Virus record (IMG/VR): IMGVR_UViG_3300037485_000500
Location: 1 to 32,694 of that record
DNA from: a virus
Length of the DNA: 32,694 nucleotides
Strand: one strand, 5' to 3'
Shown in pieces: positions 8,127-14,483 of the stretch. How positions within the stretch are numbered: the stretch's first letter is position 1; every line of letters begins with the position of its first letter. Position numbers and translations under genes: made by a program. The notes under the pieces were generated by a model. That model did no database searches, was not told the origin of the DNA, and saw nothing but the letters and a program-made list of their open reading frames with translations.

Positions 8127-8233
8127 ATATTGAGTTAGCGAAAAAATTATTTATTTTAGAAATACAATATCATAAACAATATTGGACATTAAAAAGGAAA
8201 GTTTTATATAAGTTAAAAAACAAACGAAAATGA
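8123..8233 (+). CDS. Very small basic ORF before the spanin (36 codons)
   Basis: ATG at 8123 overlaps the previous stop (ATGA), and its TGA at 8231-8233 overlaps the spanin ATG at 8230 (again ATGA). The product is basic and amphipathic (MNIELAKKLFILEIQYHKQY then WTLKRKVLYKLKNKRK). It may be a translated coupling peptide or a small lysis accessory protein. The double coupling is the evidence; no family is recognised. Confidence 0.5.
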   Translation: MNIELAKKLFILEIQYHKQYWTLKRKVLYKLKNKRK

Positions 8234-8661
8234 AATCAATTTATTCAATCCTAATAGCTGTACTATACTGTTTGATTTGTAGTTGTGCATCACGTGAAGC
8301 AATGGTTAAAAAATATTGCTCACAAGATACTGCAAAGGTATTTGTAACCATACACGATACGATTAGAACCGAAACGATACGAACCGACACGATATTCAAT
8401 GATACTGTGGATTCAGTTTATATAACTAAAGATAAATTAGAAATTGTTTATGTTAAGAAATTTGGCAAAGTTTACATTGAAGGAAAGTGCAAAGGCGATA
8501 CAATATACTACGAGAAAAAAGTATTGATTGAAATACCTGTCAACTGCCCAAAATTATCTTGGTATAAACAACTGGGTGCGGATTATTGGTACATATTACC
8601 TTTGATAATATTGATTCTATTTATAGTTGGTTACATTCGTAATATATTAAATAATGGATAA
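8230..8661 (+). CDS. Putative unimolecular spanin (outer-membrane lipoprotein with inner-membrane anchor)
   Basis: 143 residues. The N-terminus is a lipoprotein signal: a hydrophobic run ending in a lipobox-like ICSC with C19 as the likely lipidated residue. Residues about 35-105 form a beta-rich periplasmic part containing four pentads of the type (D/E)TIxx at 43-62. Residues about 119-136 (YWYILPLIILILFIVGYI) form one membrane helix with a short basic cytoplasmic tail. Lipoprotein signal plus C-terminal membrane helix in one chain is the defining plan of unimolecular spanins such as phage T1 gp11, which fuse inner and outer membranes at the last step of lysis. It is placed right after holin and endolysin genes. 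Rz/Rz1-type two-gene spanins are not seen. Confidence 0.75.
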   Translation: MKSIYSILIAVLYCLICSCASREAMVKKYCSQDTAKVFVTIHDTIRTETIRTDTIFNDTVDSVYITKDKLEIVYVKKFGKVYIEGKCKGDTIYYEKKVLIEIPVNCPKLSWYKQLGADYWYILPLIILILFIVGYIRNILNNG

Positions 8662-8842
8662 AATAATAATAACTGCAACTGCATTTGGAATGAAGCACAC
8701 AATTGAGTTAAGTGATGATTCAGGAATTGAAGATTTTTTTACTGCTTTTAAATCATTGTTGGTCGGAATTACTTTCCCTGAAGTTGTAATAGATAACCAT
8801 ATTTTAGAGTTATCTGAAAGCATTACACCCGACAACGTATGA
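8654..8842 (+). CDS. Small protein of unknown function
   Basis: 62 residues, acidic, beginning DKIIITATAFGMKHTIELSD. It overlaps the spanin stop by 8 bases. The antisense frame over the same bases is also open, but the + frame fits the operon and begins with a coupled ATG. No family recognised. Confidence 0.55.
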   Translation: MDKIIITATAFGMKHTIELSDDSGIEDFFTAFKSLLVGITFPEVVIDNHILELSESITPDNV

Positions 8843-8885
8843 TATAACATACAATAAGTTCATAAATGTCTAAAATAACGAACAT

Positions 8886-9068
8886 ATGAAAGAGTACAAA
8901 ATAGCATACGAGTTTAATGGTCGCAAAATGTACACTATTGTACGTGCAAGAAACGTACAAGAAGCCAAACAACAAATCAACGATAGGCTTAATTTTATTG
9001 AGGTTAAAGATATTACTCCCCCCGATGAAACATTGGATTACATCAAGAATTTATTTGGAATGAAATAA
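8886..9068 (+). CDS. Small protein of unknown function
   Basis: 60 residues: KEYKIAYEFNGRKMYTIVRA, then a helix with AKQQINDRL and a terminal DYIKNLFGMK. The strand-strand-helix look suggests a small alpha/beta fold. Its stop codon overlaps the start of the phosphoesterase gene (TAATG), so the two are probably co-translated. Confidence 0.65.
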   Translation: MKEYKIAYEFNGRKMYTIVRARNVQEAKQQINDRLNFIEVKDITPPDETLDYIKNLFGMK

Positions 9069-9784
9069 TGAAAATGAGACCACGAATAACACAAGAAGAG
9101 TACGATTCTATCAAGAAAATTAGAATTGAAAATAATCAGAAGCGAGTGTTAGTCATTGGTGATTTGCACGAGCCATTTTGTTTAGATGGTTATTTTGAGT
9201 TTTGCAAAGATGTTTATACTAAATACAAATGTACGGATGTAGTATTTATAGGCGATATAGTTGACAATCATTTTGCAAGTTACCACGAAACAATACCTGA
9301 TTCAATTGGTGGCGGTGATGAGTTAGAGTTTGCTATTAGTAAACTTAAAAAATGGCACACATACTTTCCAAACGCAACTGTAATAATAGGAAACCACGAT
9401 AGACTTATAATGCGCAAGGCTCAAACTGGTGGCATAAGTAGCAAATGGATTCGTGATTATAAAGATGTTTTAGAAGTACCTACTTGGAAATTTCTTGATA
9501 GACATATAATTGACAATGTTCAGTATTTACACGGTGAAGGTGGCACAGCAAAGGTTAAATGTAAAAGTGATATGATGTCTTGCGTACAAGGTCATTTACA
9601 TACACAGGCTTATACTGAATGGTTTGTAGGTGCTAATTTTAAAGTATTCGGAATGCAGGTTGGCTGTGGAATTAATCACAAGCATATTGCGTTTAGTTAC
9701 GCAAAGTATGGAAAGAAGCCAGCAATCGGTTGTGGTGTTGTAATCAATGGAACTACTGCGATAAATGAACTGATGGAGTTATGA
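9068..9784 (+). CDS. Calcineurin-like metallophosphoesterase
   Basis: 238 residues with the complete metal-binding motif set of the family: GDLH (31-34), GDIVDNH (62-68), GNHD (108-111), H155 in LHGEGG and GHLHT (175-179). These residues hold two metal ions and hydrolyse phosphodiester or phosphomonoester bonds. Phages carry such enzymes as nucleases, cyclic nucleotide phosphodiesterases or end-processing factors; the substrate here is unknown. There is no signal peptide, so it is cytoplasmic. It overlaps the downstream HExxH gene by ATGA. Confidence 0.85.
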   Translation: MKMRPRITQEEYDSIKKIRIENNQKRVLVIGDLHEPFCLDGYFEFCKDVYTKYKCTDVVFIGDIVDNHFASYHETIPDSIGGGDELEFAISKLKKWHTYFPNATVIIGNHDRLIMRKAQTGGISSKWIRDYKDVLEVPTWKFLDRHIIDNVQYLHGEGGTAKVKCKSDMMSCVQGHLHTQAYTEWFVGANFKVFGMQVGCGINHKHIAFSYAKYGKKPAIGCGVVINGTTAINELMEL

Positions 9785-10095
9785 TAAGTAGCTTCCAAAT
9801 ATTAGGGCAAACTATTGAAGTAATCATAGATAATGAATACTGCCACAAAAATAAATGCTATGGGCAATTCATACCTTTTGAAAATAAAATAATAATAGCT
9901 AATAAATTTAAATCAAAAAAAGTTTGGATAGATTACAAGCAAGAAATTATTGATGCTACATTCTATCACGAATTAATCCATTGCCTGTTGTTCTATGCTG
10001 ATTCAAAAAGTTGGTTGGATGAAAAATTAGTAGACAAGTTAGGAAACTTTTTGCACCAGTATGAGATAAGTAAATGTGAAAAAATCACATCTTAA
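9781..10095 (+). CDS. Small putative zinc metallopeptidase (HExxH)
   Basis: 104 residues. FYHELIHCLLF at 61-71 contains the zinc-peptidase signature HExxH (H63, E64, H67). A later acidic helix (WLDEKLVDKLGNFLHQYE) could supply the third ligand, with E81 or D80 as candidates. This minimal layout resembles phage ImmA/IrrE-like or SprT-like small peptidases. No HTH is present. The start overlaps the phosphoesterase stop (ATGA). The target protein is unknown; cleavage of a repressor or host factor is a possibility only. It is the last gene before the terminator. Confidence 0.65.
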   Translation: MISSFQILGQTIEVIIDNEYCHKNKCYGQFIPFENKIIIANKFKSKKVWIDYKQEIIDATFYHELIHCLLFYADSKSWLDEKLVDKLGNFLHQYEISKCEKITS

Positions 10096-10128
10096 GTACG
10101 TATTTGCATCAATATTGCACAAAAATGG

Positions 10129-10153
10129 TATCTAAAATGTATATTTAGGTATT
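10129..10153 (+). repeat. Imperfect inverted repeat in the intergenic gap
   Basis: GTATCTAAA (10129-10137) faces TTTAGGTAT (10145-10153) across a 7-base loop, with two G-T pairs. It is AT-rich with no T run, so it is not a terminator. It could be a weak RNA hairpin or an operator. Little else is visible in 10096-10200. Confidence 0.3.
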
Positions 10154-10200
10154 ATAGTCAAAATATAAGTTTAAAACTGACATACTGCATATAAAACATT

Positions 10201-10231
10201 AGCCCAAATAACTTAATATTTGGGCTTTTTT
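10201..10231 (+). terminator. Intrinsic terminator closing the lysis/late operon
   Basis: Perfect 10-bp inverted repeat: AGCCCAAATA (10201-10210) and TATTTGGGCT (10217-10226) with a 6-base loop, followed by a T run. It separates the rightward operon ending at the HExxH gene from the small-gene region that begins at 10340. Confidence 0.9.
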
Positions 10232-10298
10232 ATTTTCTTTTTAAAAATAAATACGTTAATTATCAAACACTTATAAAATTAATAAAAAAATTATTATG

Positions 10299-10324
10299 TT
10301 TTGTAATAAATAGTTGTACATTTG
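10299..10324 (+). promoter_or_regulatory. Putative Bacteroidota promoter of the early/middle operon
   Basis: TACATTTG at 10317-10324 matches the Bacteroidota -7 element TAnnTTTG exactly. The nearest TTG-containing box is TTTTG at 10299-10303, only 13 bases upstream instead of the usual 17 or more, so the -33 half is weak. It lies 15 bases before the first start codon of the downstream run and just after a terminator, the expected place for a promoter. Confidence 0.5.
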
Positions 10325-10339
10325 TAAGGCAATAAAGCA

Positions 10340-10576
10340 ATGGAAATTATGACAGCAACCAATTTAGTAAACGTATCAAATGTAAATTATTTAAAATGCC
10401 ATATAAATAATATGGTTCAATATTTTAATAATATTGATAGTATGTATTTAGCAATTGAAAAAGCTATGCAACATTTTGTTTATGAAACTGAACAAATTGA
10501 AACTATTGTATTTTCTTATATTTTAGAATGGAATAAAGAAAAATTAAATAATCAAAATAAAAACTATAATAACTAA
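10340..10576 (+). CDS. Small protein of unknown function
   Basis: 78 residues, first gene after the putative promoter, and therefore probably expressed early. Mostly helical (YLKCHINNMVQYFNN, MYLAIEKAMQHFVYE), with an Asn/Lys-rich tail. The ATG at 10340 is used; a second ATG two codons later is possible. No family recognised. Confidence 0.6.
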   Translation: MEIMTATNLVNVSNVNYLKCHINNMVQYFNNIDSMYLAIEKAMQHFVYETEQIETIVFSYILEWNKEKLNNQNKNYNN

Positions 10577-10580
10577 AATT

Positions 10581-10778
10581 ATGAAAGCAGAAACATTTAG
10601 TTACAAAGGTTATAAATTTTCAGTTGTTGGAATATCTCCAGCAGGTAATTGTATGACCAACTGTTTAAAACACATAGAGTTTTTAGGTACTTTAAAAGGC
10701 ACATTTGAGATGCAAGTAATTGAAAATGGTTGGAAAACTACAATTTCAAAAATAAGTTTTAAAAAATTAACTAACTAA
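10581..10778 (+). CDS. Small protein of unknown function
   Basis: 65 residues with beta-strand character: ETFSYKGYKFSVVG, then a CMTNCLKH pair of cysteines (C24, C28), and KTTISKISFKKL. It lies in the early small-gene array, 4 bases after its neighbour. Two nearby Cys residues are too few to call a zinc site. No family recognised. Confidence 0.6.
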   Translation: MKAETFSYKGYKFSVVGISPAGNCMTNCLKHIEFLGTLKGTFEMQVIENGWKTTISKISFKKLTN

Positions 10779-10783
10779 AAACA

Positions 10784-11014
10784 ATGGAAAAAATCACATC
10801 ACTAACTTTTTACAACTCAATTACAAATGAGTTTATGGTAGAACTAACACTTTATAAAAAAGATATAGGCTACTGCGTTTTAACTGATTCAGGAAACAAC
10901 ATAGGTGGCAAGAATATGCTTGAAAATAGCTTTGCTGTAACTTATTTTAACGATGCAATCAGAGAAGTAAAAGAATATTATAATTCACAAGGAATAATTT
11001 TTAACACAAAATAA
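10784..11014 (+). CDS. Small protein of unknown function
   Basis: 76 residues beginning EKITSLTFYNSITNEFMVEL, followed by YCVLTDSGNNIGGKN and a C-terminal helix DAIREVKEYYNSQ. The beta-beta-helix pattern suggests a compact alpha/beta fold. It belongs to the same small-gene array, 5 bases from the previous gene. Confidence 0.6.
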   Translation: MEKITSLTFYNSITNEFMVELTLYKKDIGYCVLTDSGNNIGGKNMLENSFAVTYFNDAIREVKEYYNSQGIIFNTK

Positions 11015-11015
11015 A

Positions 11016-11111
11016 ATGAAAAATCAAGTTTTAGAATTAATATTAGGAATAATTTTAGTAGCAGCAACTTTTGCAATGCTATATGTAGCACTTTTAATCA
11101 CCCACGAATAA
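11016..11111 (+). CDS. Tiny single-span membrane protein (31 residues)
   Basis: ATG at 11016 opens a 31-codon frame made almost entirely of one hydrophobic helix (VLELILGIILVAATFAMLYV), with a charged start (MKNQ) and end (THE). Its TAA overlaps the ATG of the next gene (TAATG), which supports translation. Tiny membrane proteins in early phage regions can act on host membrane processes, but no function can be read from sequence. Confidence 0.6.
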   Translation: MKNQVLELILGIILVAATFAMLYVALLITHE

Positions 11112-11371
11112 TGAAAATCACAATCTCAAAAACAATCGAAGAAACGCACGAATTAGAATTACCTGCGTATCGTAAAAACATTTGCTATTATTTTAAAATA
11201 ATTAGCGAAACTCAAGCAATCCAAGTTAATTTTGGAGTAGGTATGGAATCAATTGGCATAGGTTACGCATCAACTGCTTTAAATTCAGCATCTGAAGTAG
11301 GTAATCAAGAAGAGTTTGATGCCAAGTTCAATGAAGTGGTAACAGTATTAATGGAGAAAGCATCAGTATGA
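11111..11371 (+). CDS. Small protein of unknown function
   Basis: 86 residues. An N-terminal strand ITISKTIEETHELELP is followed by CYYFKIISETQAIQVNF and a C-terminal helix FDAKFNEVVTVLMEK. It is coupled to both neighbours (TAATG before, ATGA after). No family recognised. Confidence 0.65.
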   Translation: MKITISKTIEETHELELPAYRKNICYYFKIISETQAIQVNFGVGMESIGIGYASTALNSASEVGNQEEFDAKFNEVVTVLMEKASV

Positions 11372-11586
11372 CACCATTAGAACGATACGAAATGAACTTT
11401 GCACCTACGTTGATAGACATTTTTAGCGCAACTAAAGAACTAATTGCATCCAGTGTAAGTATGAGTAAGGCAGGTAGGATTTTAAGCACTACAACAGGCT
11501 CAATAAGTGGTGCAATAAAAAGAAGTGGAATTTACACAAATCAAAAATCAAATAAAACATACATATTAAGACTATGCAAAAAGTAA
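11368..11586 (+). CDS. Small putative DNA-binding protein (NUMOD1-like helix-turn-helix)
   Basis: 72 residues. Residues about 30-65 (SMSKAGRILSTTTGSISGAI then KRSGIY...YILRL) resemble the NUMOD1-type DNA-binding motif found on homing endonucleases: a helix with 'A-x-x-L', a GSIS-x-AIK recognition helix and a terminal strand. No nuclease domain is attached. It could be a small regulator or a remnant of a homing enzyme. The start overlaps the previous stop (ATGA) and the end overlaps the next gene by 13 bases. Confidence 0.5.
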   Translation: MTPLERYEMNFAPTLIDIFSATKELIASSVSMSKAGRILSTTTGSISGAIKRSGIYTNQKSNKTYILRLCKK

Positions 11587-11807
11587 GACTTAAAAAATCA
11601 GTAGTTCAAGAATTACTACAAAAACAAGAATACATCGGAAAGTTAGCAGATACGTTTCAAGTGCAATCACAAACGATAATTAAGCAGTTATTAGGCGAAT
11701 CTCCAAAGCTATGTAGTTTACCTTATGTGAATGAAATTAAAACGATTTTAGCCACGAATAAAGACATAGTAGAATATTACAACAACGATGGAGGGTATAA
11801 AGAATGA
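11574..11807 (+). CDS. Small basic protein with possible helix-turn-helix
   Basis: 77 residues. VVQELLQKQEYIGKLADTFQ then VQSQTIIKQLLGE reads as two helices with a turn, a possible HTH in which SQTIIKQLL would be the recognition helix. The rest (PYVNEIKTILATNKDIVEYY) is helical. It could be a DNA-binding regulator; the match is weak. It is coupled to the following gene by ATGA. Confidence 0.5.
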   Translation: MQKVRLKKSVVQELLQKQEYIGKLADTFQVQSQTIIKQLLGESPKLCSLPYVNEIKTILATNKDIVEYYNNDGGYKE

Positions 11808-11983
11808 GCATACAAGAACAAGAAAACAAGTTAGATTTGTACTGGCAACATTACAAAAAATGGTTAGGAGTTACACACAATGCTGATTGCGATGAACAGG
11901 AGTTTATAGAACTTGGCAAAGCAGCTAACCAATGGCGATTACAAAAGGAATTAGTAGAAAAATTAAAAAGAGAATTATTATGA
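11804..11983 (+). CDS. Small protein of unknown function (59 residues)
   Basis: The ATG overlaps the preceding stop (ATGA) and the TGA overlaps the next ATG (ATGA). The product is helical and amphipathic: SIQEQENKLDLYWQHYKKWL, then DEQEFIELGKAANQWRLQKE with a basic end. Coupling on both sides and even codon use support it as a gene over the competing frame from 11932. No family recognised. Confidence 0.6.
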   Translation: MSIQEQENKLDLYWQHYKKWLGVTHNADCDEQEFIELGKAANQWRLQKELVEKLKRELL

Positions 11984-12144
11984 GCAGAATAGACACCTTA
12001 AGAAACCGATACGATAGGATAAACCGATTGCGAAACATAGCAATAAATGAACGTAACATTTTAAAGAAACATCAAGCACAATGGCTGCTATATTCTATAA
12101 CAGCAACACTTAACTTAATTAGCCAACCAAACCAATGGAATTAG
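11980..12144 (+). CDS. Small basic helical protein
   Basis: 54 residues from ATG 11980, which overlaps the previous stop codon (ATGA). A longer start at 11932 would lie wholly inside the preceding gene and is less likely. The product is strongly basic (SRIDTLRNRYDRINRLRNIA) and helical throughout, so nucleic acid or protein binding is possible. It overlaps the next gene by 10 bases. Confidence 0.55.
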   Translation: MSRIDTLRNRYDRINRLRNIAINERNILKKHQAQWLLYSITATLNLISQPNQWN

Positions 12145-12320
12145 ATAAAATAACCAACATAGAATTAGGTGGAATAGACCACAATGATTATCCCGATTTC
12201 GTGGATGCTTTTATTGAATCAGCAGAAATAGATGGAGTTGAATTAACCGATGCAGAATTAGATGAACTTAATTGTAATTCAGAGTTTGTATATCAGTGTG
12301 TACTTAATGAATTATTTTAG
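12135..12320 (+). CDS. Small highly acidic protein
   Basis: 61 residues with 17 Asp/Glu and only one Lys. The sequence includes HNDYPDFVDAFIESAEID and ELTDAELDELNCNSEFVYQ. Similar 'YPDF-x-DA-x-I' small acidic proteins occur in many unrelated phages, but no function is known to me. The strong negative charge invites comparison with DNA-mimic inhibitors, though it is also compatible with an ordinary regulatory or replication accessory protein. Confidence 0.65.
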   Translation: MELDKITNIELGGIDHNDYPDFVDAFIESAEIDGVELTDAELDELNCNSEFVYQCVLNELF

Positions 12321-12521
12321 ATGAATTTGGAATATTTAAAGCATAACGAAAAATTTATTTCACTTGAAATTCAAGAACTTGAAGAAGAAATAATATTACT
12401 TATGCAGAATATATTAACAAAAAAGGTTATATTGCAACACGATAATTATTTAGAACAAATCAATATTTACAAACAACAATTAAAACAAACAAAAAAACAA
12501 ATCAAACAATGGAAAATTTAA
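12321..12521 (+). CDS. Small coiled-coil protein
   Basis: 66 residues, predicted to be nearly all helix with heptad-like Leu/Ile spacing (FISLEIQELEEEIILLMQNI, YLEQINIYKQQLKQTKKQ). ATG directly follows the stop of the acidic protein. It overlaps the annealing protein gene by 13 bases, so it may be a partner of the recombination proteins, but that is inference. Confidence 0.6.
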   Translation: MNLEYLKHNEKFISLEIQELEEEIILLMQNILTKKVILQHDNYLEQINIYKQQLKQTKKQIKQWKI

Positions 12522-13027
12522 CAAAAATTCAAAGGGAACTAAAAGTTCCAAAAGGAAACTTCAACAGTTTCGGAAAGTACAAGTATCGTTCAGCAGAAGA
12601 TATCTTGGAAGCAGTAAAGCCAGTATTAGCTAATAACAATGCAAGGCTAACTATTAGTGATGACATAGTATTACTTGGTACAAAAGTATTTATTAAGTCC
12701 ACAGCCACGATTAAAATAGGCGATGAGGTATTAAGTTGTAGTGGTTATGCTGAAACATCTGAACACAAAGGAATGAGTGCAGAACAAACAACTGGAACTG
12801 CAAGTAGCTATGCAAGAAAGTATGCTTTAAACGGTTTATTTTTAATAGATGAAACCGAAGCAGATGCAGACAATCAAAACGTGACAAACAGCAAACCTAC
12901 ACTGGCTAAAAATACACAAGGCTTTAACGATGCACTTGACTATGTAAAGAATGGTGGCGACATCAATAAGGTAAAAGCAAAGTATTTTCTAACTAAAGAA
13001 GTGGAGGAACTACTAAATGTTAAGTAA
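12509..13027 (+). CDS. ERF-family single-strand annealing recombinase
   Basis: 172 residues matching the ERF superfamily (phage P22 Erf), which anneals complementary single strands during phage recombination. Diagnostic stretches are NSFGKYKYRSAEDILEAVKP (19-38), the central strand region TATIKIGDEVLSCSGYAE, and GTASSYARKYALNGLFLID (96-114). A variable C-terminal linker and helix follow. The next gene, overlapping by 11 bases, is a YqaJ-type exonuclease, the usual partner that makes the single strands. A DUF3127 SSB-like gene follows shortly after. Confidence 0.88.
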   Translation: MENLTKIQRELKVPKGNFNSFGKYKYRSAEDILEAVKPVLANNNARLTISDDIVLLGTKVFIKSTATIKIGDEVLSCSGYAETSEHKGMSAEQTTGTASSYARKYALNGLFLIDETEADADNQNVTNSKPTLAKNTQGFNDALDYVKNGGDINKVKAKYFLTKEVEELLNVK

Positions 13028-13706
13028 CGAACGATTAGGTAAATTTACAGCATCTTCCATCCACAATTTATTTGTGGGTGGTAAGGGAGCAACGAAAGAT
13101 AGTTACATAATGGATAAGGCTATTGAAAGCATTAAAGGCTATGCAAAAAGTTTTACAAGCAAACACACCGAACACGGAAATATAAACGAATTAGAGGCTT
13201 TAGAATCCTTTATAGAGGTAACAGGATTAAATGCAGTATATTTAGATTCAGAATACTTTCCAATAAACGAAAATTGTGGTAGTACTCCTGATGCAGCAAT
13301 AATGGATTTTGATGGTGTAATTGCTGCAAGTATTGATTTAAAATGCCCTACTGAAAAGTTCTTTGAGCAAAAAATGATGATGATAAATGATGCAAAGCCA
13401 GAGTTTCAGAATGTACCTAAAGCATATTTTTACCAAGCACAAATGCAAATGATGAGTTTAAGTGAATACAATAAAGATTATGGACATCCACCTGTAACTA
13501 ATCATTATTTAGTTAGATATTTAACATCCACTAACTATGATTTTGATGGCAATAAAATTGAAATAGATTTGCCATTAAATGTACGGATATTTTATAAGAT
13601 AGTAAAAGCAGATTTTGAAGTACAAGCAAAGATTTTGCAAGAAGTAGAAGCAACATCAAAGCAAAGAGATGCACTAATTCAAATTTTAACACAACCAATA
13701 GTATAA
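13017..13706 (+). CDS. YqaJ-like phage recombination exonuclease
   Basis: 229 residues of the YqaJ/lambda-exonuclease branch of the PD-(D/E)XK superfamily. Readable motifs are ERLGKFTASSIHNLF at the N-terminus, HGNINELEALESF (E58/E60), CGSTPDAAI (D92), ASIDLKCP (D107-x-K109, with Asp in place of the common Glu of ExK) and YFYQAQMQMM (Q140, Q142). Such enzymes degrade one strand of double-stranded ends and feed the annealing protein encoded just upstream. Cytoplasmic. Confidence 0.85.
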   Translation: MLSNERLGKFTASSIHNLFVGGKGATKDSYIMDKAIESIKGYAKSFTSKHTEHGNINELEALESFIEVTGLNAVYLDSEYFPINENCGSTPDAAIMDFDGVIAASIDLKCPTEKFFEQKMMMINDAKPEFQNVPKAYFYQAQMQMMSLSEYNKDYGHPPVTNHYLVRYLTSTNYDFDGNKIEIDLPLNVRIFYKIVKADFEVQAKILQEVEATSKQRDALIQILTQPIV

Positions 13707-13707
13707 A

Positions 13708-13938
13708 ATGAAAAATTACAGAGCATACATAGTAAAAATAAAAATAAAATCAGATAGTTGGCATTATAAAAAAGGAGATACATTATTATCAACTATTTTA
13801 TCAACACATAGCCCAATTTATATTTATAAAAAATTAATTTCTAAAATATGGCAAGGTAGTGAATATCCTGATTTTGAAATTACAGCAATAAAAGAAATTG
13901 AAAATGATAAAAGTTTATTTATAGCGCAAATAATTTAA
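13708..13938 (+). CDS. Small basic protein of unknown function
   Basis: 76 residues, basic and beta-rich (NYRAYIVKIKIKSDSWHYKK, SPIYIYKKLISKIW, FEITAIKEIEN). Its codon use is more AT-rich than that of the flanking recombination genes. It sits between the exonuclease and the SSB-like gene, so it may act in the same module, but no family is recognised. Confidence 0.6.
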   Translation: MKNYRAYIVKIKIKSDSWHYKKGDTLLSTILSTHSPIYIYKKLISKIWQGSEYPDFEITAIKEIENDKSLFIAQII

Positions 13939-13953
13939 AAACCAATAAAAATT

Positions 13954-14241
13954 ATGTACAAAGTAAAAGGAAAAATCACCCAAATCGGTGAAGTAGTAAC
14001 AGGAGTTACAAAAGCAGGTAAAGAATGGAACAAAAGTGAATTTGTAATTGAAACACTTGACCCTAAATACCCTAAATTAATTTGTTTCACTTTAATGAAA
14101 CAAGACCAGTTGCAGAACCATAAAGTAGGTGGCGAAGTAGAAGTAGAATTTAGTGTAGACAGCAGAGAATTTAATGGCAAGTGGTATCACAATATCAATG
14201 CAGTAAATTTAAGCAAAGCATTTAACGATTTACCATTTTAA
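13954..14241 (+). CDS. SSB-like OB-fold protein (DUF3127)
   Basis: 95 residues with the DUF3127 pattern common in Bacteroidota and their phages: KVKGKITQIGEVVTGVTKAG, EWNKSEFVIETLDPKYPKLI, CFTLMKQDQL, and VEVEFSVDSREFNGKWYHNI. The C-terminus FNDLPF is an acidic/aromatic tip like that of bacterial single-stranded DNA-binding proteins (DDDIPF), which recruits partner enzymes. It probably coats single-stranded DNA for the neighbouring ERF/YqaJ pair and the replication proteins. Confidence 0.8.
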   Translation: MYKVKGKITQIGEVVTGVTKAGKEWNKSEFVIETLDPKYPKLICFTLMKQDQLQNHKVGGEVEVEFSVDSREFNGKWYHNINAVNLSKAFNDLPF

Positions 14242-14248
14242 TCTAAAC

Positions 14249-14275
14249 AGCAGGGCAGTTAATATCTGCCTTGCT
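14249..14275 (+). other. Stable hairpin in the 5' leader of the next gene
   Basis: AGCAGGGCAG (14249-14258) pairs with CTGCCTTGCT (14266-14275) with one G-U pair and a 7-base loop. No T run follows (next bases are TAACCAAACA), so it is not a typical terminator. It sits in the 47-base gap before ATG 14289 and may protect the mRNA, separate expression levels or bind a protein. Confidence 0.6.
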
Positions 14276-14288
14276 TAACCAAACAACT

Positions 14289-14483
14289 ATGACAGTATTA
14301 GACTTAATTGAAATTTTAGAAGATATGCACCCTAATTTACAGGTTATGTATAAAGTAACTGCCAATTCAAATGGAATGATTACATTTGCAGCAATAGAAG
14401 ATGTTAGTGTAGTCACAACACACGAAACCAATCAAACATTTGTACTTCTTGAAACAAGGTTTAAGCATAATAATTTAAACTAA
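14289..14483 (+). CDS. Small protein of unknown function
   Basis: 64 residues from ATG 14289; the TTG at 14271 is part of the hairpin and is rejected as a start. The pattern TVLDLIEILEDMHPNLQVMY resembles small phage proteins that begin with 'LIExLxxxxPxxxV' and continue with strands (MITFAAIEDVSVV, TFVLLETRF). Function unknown. Confidence 0.65.
   Translation: MTVLDLIEILEDMHPNLQVMYKVTANSNGMITFAAIEDVSVVTTHETNQTFVLLETRFKHNNLN

Noticed and set aside
11932-11980. Longer start for the 54-residue basic protein
   Set aside because: It would place 16 codons inside the well-supported preceding gene; ATG 11980 is coupled to that gene's stop codon.
13797-13806. TTATCAACA-like sequence as a DnaA box for the DnaA-like protein
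   Set aside because: Single imperfect site inside a gene in AT-rich DNA; no cluster of boxes or iterons was found in the window.
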